From IMG/VR virus record IMGVR_UViG_3300030108_001573, positions 1 to 21,120 of that record: a stretch of 21,120 bases of DNA; one strand, given 5' to 3'. Positions 16,701 through 21,120 of this stretch are shown here, one piece after another (the stretch's first letter is position 1; each line of letters begins with the position of its first letter). The translations under genes and the position numbers were made by a program. Source of the stretch: a virus. The notes under the pieces are model-generated. The model saw only the letters and a list, made by a program, of their open reading frames with translations. It did not search any database and had not been told where the DNA came from.

Positions 16701-17097
16701 GGAAATACAAGGCACAAAGATATTTGGTGAAACCTATACACAAACATCAATTACTAGAAATGGACAAGAAATATATCCATATTTTATGGTATATGAAACT
16801 AACAAAAATTTAGAAAAGATAGATATAAAACTAATACAACTACACAACCTTGATATTAATAGTCTTGGAACGGTTGAAGAGCAAGAAGCACAACAAGAGG
16901 AATCTAATGTTGTATTACCAACAGGCGATGTTAATGGCGATGGCAATACTGATGTAGTAGATATAGTTAATGTTATTAGTTTTGTTTTAGGAGCAAAGCA
17001 ACCTACAGATGAAGAGTTTTTTCAAGCAGATATAAATCAAGATGGAAACGTAGATGTATTGGATATAGTTGCTTTAGTAAATATAATATTAGGATAA
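13768..17097 (+). CDS. Tail hub/tip protein with C-terminal dockerin (1109 aa)
   Basis: Large protein immediately after the tape measure, the place of distal-tail, hub or receptor-binding tip proteins. Residues about 60-180 are beta-rich (SVTITLSNAKYLGRR). Residues about 930-1040 (LRNWLLTWNMNQKNLISLTL, LEVGDVVALDK, YPYFMVYETNKN) resemble the hub region of gpJ-like proteins. Residues 1051-1109 form a complete type-I-like dockerin: two Ca-binding loops, DVNGDGNTDVVD (1054-1065) and DINQDGNVDVLD (1088-1099), each followed by a hydrophobic helix. A third EF-hand-like loop, DIDDDGDLDEYD, sits at 195-206. The dockerin may stabilise the protein with calcium or bind a partner. The hub role is inferred; the dockerin is read directly. 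Confidence 0.8.
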   Translation: MINNEKFNLATGGNTYNVVPLVIIVSNSGLVANYFSTQPTNIGLAAFDPLSFDPLLLNVSSIKESVDVETRKYKTSSVTITLSNAKYLGRRLSDSYTDIINGDVEIYFKTQNITDLTRAILVYKGTVRRISQTDTTLTLSVEDASEQKVHKDIPESITNETDFKSKFKNKPFPMVIGKVDRSPCITSFGTTGEYDIDDDGDLDEYDFVREVFADRKELAKLIPENLKVGNNKIGVTSLYAEVDDDYVGIYPTTQIDFESGLGEGFLNYSTLVTNNGFTFLNLFNEEPEDENEDDKITIEELAKNDTAANRGRVLVERKENKIERVIQTKGLDSNFIFKSGIVQGDEFIEDSNLNFNRINDGNPNSCVQIEGDYKMQERITNGFKYLDYSFAYLKFHFDSLPSGVTVNINDASTWSRYIAKIQILDKTLHNIPFDNPDMPLQMPLVSVFTQENNFGGQLDAKPFAVIEPKSTLIHHDHTRMNVVEDIVYNDDDFPVPAKVIKPPEDENSQEDGRLHIFATSQSEYNSYDGNSPLGRIHPILVPNESNFYCLGLPKIAREGLYREEDDNGNVTLHYPNIDIPAKIRIFESSMWAMGTLDNLLQKNFYANVWGRPTGNLGIYNLQLVPDIGQSTNEIEEKATGQLLKYLFDNNPFVVIDANTIYNILKDNLQVYPTQIIVEEQVSTDPNNPFGGVTIDITDWQIVRTINSNEISLQFRCDGIVTSYSNEEEEGSEPTIPNGDVKVVLSDGQEYTLQSEYSGYYEFATFDIIPIEKAGEIVKHILEEECKYDGEFNENELNAIEQIHSGWNFAFTQNKLISSKKLIEDFSRSTKSFPRFRADGTFGWNVVKDTYSDDDIDLIVDESDIINYRYDRTKLEDVKTKVKVLFNIDYAKGNHLFSTDDILATDYVNTSIYQYYGLATDDSDSTLNFETDYIRDRYTAEQLRNWLLTWNMNQKNLISLTLPIKYIKLEVGDVVALDKEIQGTKIFGETYTQTSITRNGQEIYPYFMVYETNKNLEKIDIKLIQLHNLDINSLGTVEEQEAQQEESNVVLPTGDVNGDGNTDVVDIVNVISFVLGAKQPTDEEFFQADINQDGNVDVLDIVALVNIILG
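16918..17094 (+). other. Dockerin domain coding segment (two Ca-binding repeats)
   Basis: Encodes residues 1051-1109 of the tail hub protein. Each repeat supplies Asp/Asn at loop positions 1, 3, 5, 9 and 12 and Gly at 6, followed by a helix ending in Leu-Gly (NVISFVLG and ALVNIILG). Spacing between loops is the 34 residues expected for a duplicated dockerin. It is the extreme C-terminus and is preceded by a Glu/Gln-rich linker. Confidence 0.85.
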
Positions 17098-17099
17098 AT

Positions 17100-17579
17100 A
17101 TGAATTTGTTATATGGAAATGGCGAGGTAGTTTTAGAAGAAAATACAGAAGTTGTTGGACTTCAAATACACTTTATGGGCAAAATAAATGTAGTAAGTAA
17201 ACTTCCTGATAACTTTAACGTAATATTAGCAGATGGCAAGATATTAATATACAGCTTAGAATTATCAGTTTTACCTGAAATGTTATTTACTTATAATGGT
17301 TCTTTTAGAATAACACAATGTATAGCTTCCACAGATCAAGGTGAAAAGGTAAATGTTTTTCCATCAAATAATAATTTAGGTTTTTGGTCTAAAACTAATA
17401 GCACTTACGATGCAGGATCGGAGTGGGAAAATTATTTAGGTGGATATAGATATGGAGCAAAGGTTTACATACAGAAAAACAACATACCTAAGGTAGAAAA
17501 AGGTACAAAAGTAGTTAAAAGAGAAAGTGTAGCAAGAAATGTGTCGCGACAGACAACTAGAAGTAGTGGAGGTTATTAA
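17100..17579 (+). CDS. Probable tail-associated protein (159 aa)
   Basis: I do not recognise the family. Residues 1-120 are beta-rich with alternating hydrophobics (EVVGLQIHFMGKINVVSKLP, FNVILADGKILIYSL) like a compact sandwich. The C-terminal 30 residues are basic and flexible (KRESVARNVSRQTTRSSGGY). It starts two bases after the hub protein stop and shares one base with the next gene, so it belongs to the same tail operon. A minor tail or fibre-attachment role is inferred from place only. Confidence 0.6.
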   Translation: MNLLYGNGEVVLEENTEVVGLQIHFMGKINVVSKLPDNFNVILADGKILIYSLELSVLPEMLFTYNGSFRITQCIASTDQGEKVNVFPSNNNLGFWSKTNSTYDAGSEWENYLGGYRYGAKVYIQKNNIPKVEKGTKVVKRESVARNVSRQTTRSSGGY

Positions 17580-18697
17580 TGGCTAAATATCAAAACGTAG
17601 GTACGCCAAGATTTTATGTAGATTATTTTCAATATGCTTTGACGACAGGTATATTATCAGATGAAGATATATATGTAACAACTGGAAGTAATTCAAATTT
17701 AGATCAAATTAGAAATTTGTTTTATTTAAATCCTACTAAAACAAATATAATCAAGGAAGAATATCTGCAAGAGTACGATAATGCAGAGTTTAAGGAGCTA
17801 AATATACGCACCAACACTAATTTTAAAACAACAGACTATGCTTTTGATTATTATGGAATATTAAATCATAACTTAAAAGAAATATACTCTACAAATATAG
17901 AAGGTGGATCTATGGGTTTAGGGTATCAAGATAATAATAGTTCTTATGCAGTTTTAGAAAATATACAAAATACTAATAGCATAAACATGAATGTAGATCA
18001 AATTGATTATAATGGTTTTTCTTTTGTAGACCTTAAATCAGGTAATAATGAAATAGGAGCAAATCCATTGGCAGTATCTTTTGATTTTAGATTTGTAAAT
18101 GAAGAAAATGTAAATTTAAAATTAGGTGCATTGACTGCAGGATATTATTATGATATGCCTCATTCACCTGATTTAGACCTAACTCTTACTAGAGAATATG
18201 GCGGTTCAACCAAACAGTTTACTAAAGGAGGTTATCTTTTAACAAACTATAACTATACTCAACCACCAACTTGGGGAGAATCTGAGCCTTGGGGTACATA
18301 TACAAATACACCAAGAAAAGTACAAAAAAGAAGAGCAGGTAGAAGAAGATGGGATTTAAAATTTTCCTACATAGCATCATCAGATTTGATGGCAGACACA
18401 GAAACATTAGACATTGATGTATTGTTAAATTCAGGATTTACTGATTTTGATGTTTTTGTTAATAATTCAAGTGAATATGATACTATTAATACAATTCTTT
18501 CAGAAGATAGAAGTTTCTTTACTCAATTTATGCAGAAAACTTTAGGTGGTAGTTTAAGGTTTATATTTCAACCAGATAAAACTGACTTCACTCCTGATGG
18601 TTTTGCTATATGTGTATTAGATCAAGACTCAATATCGTTTAAGCAGGTAGCTCACAATACTTATAATGTAAGTCTTAAAATTCTTGAAGTCTGGTAG
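17579..18697 (+). CDS. Probable minor tail/structural protein (372 aa)
   Basis: Last gene of the rightward block. It is aromatic and Asn-rich, with much predicted beta structure, a Tyr/Pro/Trp segment at about 225-245 (YNYTQPPTWGESEPWGTY) and a basic patch RKVQKRRAGRRRWDLKFSY at 245-263. The final 60 residues (FDVFVNNS to NVSLKILEVW) look like a closing beta domain. I recall proteins opening MAKYxNVGTPRFYVD in marine siphophages, all unassigned. The GGAGG at 17569-17573 supports the start. Its last 23 bases overlap the end of the convergent NinB-like gene. Confidence 0.62.
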   Translation: MAKYQNVGTPRFYVDYFQYALTTGILSDEDIYVTTGSNSNLDQIRNLFYLNPTKTNIIKEEYLQEYDNAEFKELNIRTNTNFKTTDYAFDYYGILNHNLKEIYSTNIEGGSMGLGYQDNNSSYAVLENIQNTNSINMNVDQIDYNGFSFVDLKSGNNEIGANPLAVSFDFRFVNEENVNLKLGALTAGYYYDMPHSPDLDLTLTREYGGSTKQFTKGGYLLTNYNYTQPPTWGESEPWGTYTNTPRKVQKRRAGRRRWDLKFSYIASSDLMADTETLDIDVLLNSGFTDFDVFVNNSSEYDTINTILSEDRSFFTQFMQKTLGGSLRFIFQPDKTDFTPDGFAICVLDQDSISFKQVAHNTYNVSLKILEVW

Positions 18698-19040
18698 GAT
18701 CAGGCAGAGGAAAGTCTAAGAACTGCGCCGACCATCTGATAATTCTATCAAGATAGTCCTGAAACTCATCTTGTGATAATTTACTAGTAGACTGCACATC
18801 AAACTTAAACTTCAATACCTCGTGCATCTTATTGTCAGAATAACCTAGATGTTGTGCTAATAGTCTTACTATTACTCCTCTATAATAGTTATTTTGTTTG
18901 CTAGTCTTTTTCTTTGGTAGTTCTTTTACAGTTAAGACAACATCTCCATGTAACTTATATAAGTCGTTTTGAAAGTCGTCTTTATTATTTAAGGTAAGCT
19001 TACCATTCTTAACCTTGCCAAATACTCTAATCTCAATCAA
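18675..19040 (-). CDS. ninB: NinB-like recombination protein (121 aa, TTG start)
   Basis: Resembles the lambda NinB/Orf recombination mediators, which bind single-stranded DNA and SSB to help RecA-type recombination. Visible family features are KKTSKQNNYYRGVIVRLLA, then MHEVLKFKF, STSKLSQDEFQDYL, and an end in PDPTRL. The frame can be read from an ATG at 19082, but that start lies 50 bases inside the HNH gene and has no ribosome binding site. A TTG at 19040 has AGGAG (19049-19053) eight bases upstream and gives MIEIRVFGKVKNGK, so I prefer it. It overlaps the HNH stop by eight bases. The product matches the family's usual size of roughly 120-150 residues. The assignment is by motif recall. Confidence 0.7.
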   Translation of the reverse strand: MIEIRVFGKVKNGKLTLNNKDDFQNDLYKLHGDVVLTVKELPKKKTSKQNNYYRGVIVRLLAQHLGYSDNKMHEVLKFKFDVQSTSKLSQDEFQDYLDRIIRWSAQFLDFPLPDPTRLQEF

Positions 19041-19305
19041 TAAAATATCTCCTAAGTAGCTTAAATGCTTCTTTCCATACATCTATTCGATAATGCTCGT
19101 TAAATCGCTTAATACCCATACCATGCCTATCCTGATGATGTTCTCTACATAGAGGTATACAACTAAAGTCTTTAGGTGTTTGTTTGTTTCTATTGTTACC
19201 CATACCTATAGCTTCTAGGTGATCAGGATCAACAGGTATGCCGCCACATATCAGACAATGTTGCGATTTAATATACTTTAGATATTCTTTTGTATCAATC
19301 GCCAT
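19033..19305 (-). CDS. HNH endonuclease (90 aa)
   Basis: Compact zinc-stabilised HNH nuclease. Cys17 and Cys20 (CLIC) with Cys53 and a later His form the likely zinc site. VDPDHLEAIGMG (25-36) provides the D-H catalytic strand, and IPLCREHHQDRHGMG (50-64) provides the closing helix. It resembles small phage HNH proteins near ninB/ninG-type genes, including the DUF968 and P1 Ref groups, from memory. Such enzymes nick or cut DNA in recombination. The start overlaps the methyltransferase end by 28 bases, and no strong ribosome binding site is visible. It might instead be a restriction partner of that methyltransferase, but nothing in the sequence shows this. Confidence 0.8.
   Translation of the reverse strand: MAIDTKEYLKYIKSQHCLICGGIPVDPDHLEAIGMGNNRNKQTPKDFSCIPLCREHHQDRHGMGIKRFNEHYRIDVWKEAFKLLRRYFID
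19049..19053 (-). promoter_or_regulatory. Ribosome binding site supporting the TTG start of the NinB-like gene
   Basis: AGGAG on the minus strand, eight bases upstream of TTG at 19040. It lies inside the last codons of the HNH gene and is the only good site near the NinB-like start. Confidence 0.6.
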
Positions 19306-20240
19306 ATTTTTTTGCCTATTACTTTTACAACAGGTACACTTACTGCATTACCTAATTGTTTATATCTTTGAGTGTCAGACTGACCTTCTGTCCATCCATC
19401 TGGAAAGCCTTGCAATCTCTCTGCTTCTGTTGGAGTTAATCTTCTTATATTTTTATCTATTATAAGTGGTGGCATAGTAGATATATCAGTTTTAGAGTGC
19501 TTACGAGTAGACAAGCAAGGACTATTACCATCTTTTCTTATTCTCAAACCTTCATCATTTCTGAAGTCAGCAACCTTTACATAAGTTTTACCCATAGCAT
19601 GAACGCCTTTATGTAAATTTGATGTTATTGTTGAACAATATTCGCTACTCCTTTGCCTCTCCTTTTTTCTGCTCTGTTCAAATACTCTATCGCTTTCTCT
19701 GATAGGAAATATTTTTGATCTACTTCCTTCTCCAATATATCCGACAATGTATATTCGCTCTCTATTTTGGGGTAAAAACCACTTAGTATTAAGTAATTGG
19801 CATTCAATGGTATAACCAATTTCGGTAAGAACTTTGTATATTGTAGCAAATGTTTGTCCATTGTCGTGGTTAAGTAAGCCTTTAACATTTTCGAGTATAA
19901 AGTATGGGATTGGTTTGCCAGTTTCTTTGAAATATCTGAGAATCCGTGCAATTTCAAAAAATAATGTTCCTCTTGTGTCATTGAATCCTTGCCTTTTTCC
20001 AGCAATCGAAAACGCTTGGCATGGAAATCCTCCACAAAGGATTGTAATGTCGCTTGGCAAGTCTTTTGGTTGAATAGTTGTAACATCTCCGAGTTCTGTT
20101 GCATTTGGAAATCTCCTTTTATATTGCTTGGAGGCATATTTATCTATCTCACTATATCCTATCCAATCAAACTCAAAGCCTGACTGTTCAAGTCCTAAAT
20201 GAAAGCCACCAATACCACTAAACAAGTCTAATAACTTCAC
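19278..20240 (-). CDS. DNA cytosine-5 methyltransferase
   Basis: Transfers a methyl group from S-adenosylmethionine to C5 of cytosine in a short DNA target. All conserved motifs are present: I, DLFSGIGGFHLGLE (5-18); IV, GGFPCQAFSIAGKRQG with catalytic Cys74; VI, ENVKG (117-121); VIII, QNRERIYIVG (158-167); IX, RRLTPTEAERLQGFP (266-280); X, GNAVSVPVV (297-305). The target-recognition region is about 170-262. At 320 residues the enzyme is complete and probably active. The start is GTG at 20240, overlapping the stop of the upstream nuclease gene as GTGA. No classical restriction gene is adjacent, so it is likely an orphan enzyme masking phage DNA from host restriction. The target site cannot be read from the sequence. 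Confidence 0.95.
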   Translation of the reverse strand: MKLLDLFSGIGGFHLGLEQSGFEFDWIGYSEIDKYASKQYKRRFPNATELGDVTTIQPKDLPSDITILCGGFPCQAFSIAGKRQGFNDTRGTLFFEIARILRYFKETGKPIPYFILENVKGLLNHDNGQTFATIYKVLTEIGYTIECQLLNTKWFLPQNRERIYIVGYIGEGSRSKIFPIRESDRVFEQSRKKERQRSSEYCSTITSNLHKGVHAMGKTYVKVADFRNDEGLRIRKDGNSPCLSTRKHSKTDISTMPPLIIDKNIRRLTPTEAERLQGFPDGWTEGQSDTQRYKQLGNAVSVPVVKVIGKKIWRLIQKNI

Positions 20241-20566
20241 TTGCTTAGTTCGTATATCTTATCGTGTAATTCTTTTTTTTCTTTTAAATAATCAACTGCT
20301 CTCATCATTAAATACGTTTCTCCACGATCCTCTTTAAAAGCTACCATATCTACATTATCTGTCATACCTAGAAATTTTGGTATCTGTTTTCTGCATTTAG
20401 CTTGTACTTTAGTTTGACCTTCAACAAGTATATCAACTTCTTCAGGTAGTCCTAAAGACTTACCATTACTGCCCCAAGCTCGGACAGCCTTAAATTTAAA
20501 TGACTCAAACAACATAACAAGTTGTCTTTCAAATCTATTACCCTTCTCTTTGGATTTGTTCGGCAT
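20237..20566 (-). CDS. PD-(D/E)XK nuclease, Hjc-like Holliday junction resolvase (109 aa)
   Basis: Small nuclease-fold protein. The N-terminal KGNRFERQL gives Glu13. The core has a Ser/Gly loop (WGSNGKSLG, 31-39), then Asp45 in EEVDILVEG, and QAKCRK with Lys57. This is the order Glu, Asp, x, Lys of archaeal-type Hjc resolvases, which are similar in size. Gln55 occupies the position usually held by Glu or Asp. The predicted role is resolving branched DNA during replication or packaging. The start has AGGAG six to seven bases upstream. It overlaps the 70-residue gene upstream by 29 bases and the methyltransferase start by four. A restriction-type nuclease paired with the methyltransferase is the alternative. 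Confidence 0.72.
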   Translation of the reverse strand: MPNKSKEKGNRFERQLVMLFESFKFKAVRAWGSNGKSLGLPEEVDILVEGQTKVQAKCRKQIPKFLGMTDNVDMVAFKEDRGETYLMMRAVDYLKEKKELHDKIYELSK

Positions 20567-20750
20567 CTGATTCTCCTAATGTTTTGTTAAACTTCATTAT
20601 TACATCATTTAATTCACCATCACTTAAATTATTTATTTTATAATGTGGCGAATCATTCTGTACTTCTAGTTGATGTAGTGGTTTGCTTTTGTGATATAAG
20701 CCTAAATTTGCCCATATAAGGAACTTTTTTATTATACTTAGAGTGAACAT
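20538..20750 (-). CDS. Small hypothetical protein (70 aa)
   Basis: I do not recognise this protein. The start is well supported by AGGAG upstream of the ATG (TAGGAGAATACCATG on the minus strand). The N-terminal 20 residues are hydrophobic and basic (MFTLSIIKKFLIWANLGLYH), possibly an amphipathic or membrane-touching helix. The rest is polar and acidic (LSDGELNDVIMKFNKTLGE). It overlaps the 57-residue gene upstream by 13 bases and the nuclease downstream by 29. It is part of the leftward operon; no function can be given. Confidence 0.65.
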   Translation of the reverse strand: MFTLSIIKKFLIWANLGLYHKSKPLHQLEVQNDSPHYKINNLSDGELNDVIMKFNKTLGESDAEQIQREG

Positions 20751-20911
20751 GGTATTCTCCTAACTCTTAGGTGTAAAAGCCTTGTTTTTAAAATGTCTAT
20801 CATATCTCTTGTAATTTCTACATTATAGTCAGTTATCTTGCCTAGATTCTTCTCATAATGCTTTATCATCTTTTCGTATGTTTCTATTACGACATGGTTT
20901 TTTTCTTTCAT
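20738..20911 (-). CDS. Small helical hypothetical protein (57 aa), first gene of leftward operon
   Basis: Starts at the minus-strand ATG at 20911, four bases after GAGGA (20916-20920). The product is a charged helix-former (KEKNHVVIETYEKMIKHYEK, then KITDYNVEITRDMIDILKTR) with a basic end, probably a short coiled coil. It reads through the ribosome binding site of the next gene and stops 13 bases inside it, consistent with coupling. The frame stays open for 24 codons upstream (to TAG at 20984-20986) with protein-like content but no ATG, GTG or TTG. Function unknown. Confidence 0.6.
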   Translation of the reverse strand: MKEKNHVVIETYEKMIKHYEKNLGKITDYNVEITRDMIDILKTRLLHLRVRRIPCSL

Positions 20912-20915
20912 TATT

Positions 20916-20920
20916 TCCTC
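20916..20920 (-). promoter_or_regulatory. Ribosome binding site of the 57-aa gene
   Basis: GAGGA on the minus strand before the ATG at 20911. The stop codon (TAG) of a possible 12-residue leader peptide ends exactly at its first base, 20920. Confidence 0.55.
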
Positions 20921-20958
20921 TACTTTATACGGACTGATGCGGAAGGCAACATATACAT
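20920..20958 (-). CDS. Possible 12-aa leader peptide
   Basis: Minus-strand ATG at 20958 with AGGAG at 20969-20973 upstream (ten-base spacer) encodes MYMLPSASVRIK and stops at TAG, eight bases before the ATG of the 57-residue gene. Translation of this peptide would pass through the paired arms 20938-20945 and 20930-20936. It may be chance, since other frames here are also open. Confidence 0.3.
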   Translation of the reverse strand: MYMLPSASVRIK

Positions 20959-21034
20959 ATGGATTTGACTCCTCAATATAGTTCTATACACTTCCGCACT
21001 ATCAAGTAGTTACCAACGACTGACGAACAGTCCG
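20930..21034 (-). promoter_or_regulatory. Structured leader with alternative pairings upstream of the leftward operon
   Basis: On the minus strand, CGGACTG (21034-21028) can pair with CAGTCCG (20936-20930), and TGCGGAAG (20998-20991) with CTTCCGCA (20945-20938). The two downstream arms are separated by one base, so the stems stack in nested order. The same GACTG can instead form a local hairpin with CAGTC (21022-21018) around loop TTCGT, so the two folds exclude each other. The region is more GC-rich than its surroundings. It lies just ahead of the first leftward gene and could be a riboswitch-like or attenuator leader, an operator, or part of an origin. I see no match to a known riboswitch class. 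Confidence 0.45.
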
Positions 21035-21104
21035 CTTTGTTATGTTTGGAGTTTTTATCCTGCAACTTCCAGCCAGTAAATTTTGAAAATGAGCCAAGCC
21101 ACAT
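20973..21104 (-). CDS. Doubtful 43-aa reading frame, possibly the 5' half of a frameshifted gene
   Basis: Minus-strand ATG at 21104 with only a weak AGG upstream; an in-frame TGA precedes it directly. It encodes a protein-like sequence (GSFSKFTGWKLQDKNSKHNK, later VVGNYLIVRKCIELY) and ends at TGA 20973-20975. A +1 step at TAT-TGA would continue as EESNPYVYVAFRISPYKVEE and run into the 57-residue gene, giving 121 residues. It overlaps the structured leader, so both readings may not be true. The rest of 20912-21120 holds no other feature that I can support. Confidence 0.25.
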   Translation of the reverse strand: MWLGSFSKFTGWKLQDKNSKHNKADCSSVVGNYLIVRKCIELY

Positions 21105-21120
21105 TCAAACCTGACTCATT

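Noticed and set aside
19625-20137. 170-residue minus-strand frame overlapping the methyltransferase
   Set aside because: The methyltransferase frame has all family motifs here; this alternative frame has none and no supported start.
20930-20950. CTGATG next to GGAAG as a possible hammerhead ribozyme core
   Set aside because: The invariant CTGATGA and GAAA elements are not both present, and the three-stem layout cannot be drawn.
20930-21060. tRNA-like elements on the minus strand (GTTGGTA like a D-loop, GTCAAATCC like a T-arm)
   Set aside because: The T-arm stem has only three pairs, no five-plus-seven anticodon arm can be formed, and no acceptor stem closes at the right distance.
21040-21090. 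Possible sigma70-type promoter for the leftward operon (TTGCAG, 17 bases, TAACAA)
   Set aside because: Each hexamer matches consensus at only about three of six positions, which is not distinguishable from chance in AT-rich DNA.

Overview
The window is a contiguous piece of a tailed-phage genome, probably a siphovirus. It carries virion, lysis and tail genes packed almost without gaps on the + strand (about 1-18697), facing a leftward block of DNA-metabolism genes on the - strand (about 18675-20911). The DNA is AT-rich by eye. TAA, TGA and TAG all act as stops. Most genes have an AGGAG-type ribosome binding site, which argues against a Bacteroidetes host because that phylum rarely uses such sites. 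Several proteins look to me like families from marine phage genomes, but this is recall and no search was run, so the host remains unassigned. I see no terminase, portal or major capsid gene; they probably lie to the left. I see no integrase, tRNA or CRISPR array.

Left region (1-7480). A LamG-repeat adhesion protein runs in from beyond the left edge. It is followed by a small protein, a T4-type lysozyme with Cys at the usual catalytic Asp position, a 48-residue candidate holin overlapping the lysozyme stop, a calcineurin-type metallophosphoesterase, a two-helix membrane protein, two very short genes, a small helical protein and two beta-rich probable structural proteins.

Middle region (7492-18697). 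Four consecutive, extremely basic proteins of 23, 85, 63 and 81 residues precede the connector and tail module. That module runs: probable head-tail adaptor, probable tail terminator, small linker gene, major tail protein, tail-assembly chaperones joined by a likely -1 ribosomal frameshift at a GGGGG run, tape measure (747 residues), and a 1109-residue tail hub or tip protein ending in a complete two-repeat dockerin. Two more probable tail proteins close the block. Seven junctions share one base in a TAATG stop/start, suggesting one translationally coupled late operon.

Right region (18675-21120). Reading leftward: a structured leader with a possible 12-residue leader peptide, a 57-residue gene, a 70-residue gene, a PD-(D/E)XK nuclease resembling Hjc resolvases, a C5-cytosine DNA methyltransferase, an HNH endonuclease and a NinB-like recombination protein, all overlapping. 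The two transcription blocks collide with a 23-base overlap of coding ends.

The most interesting items are the protamine-like basic cluster, the dockerin on a tail-tip protein, the unannotated frameshift, and the alternative-pairing leader of the leftward operon.
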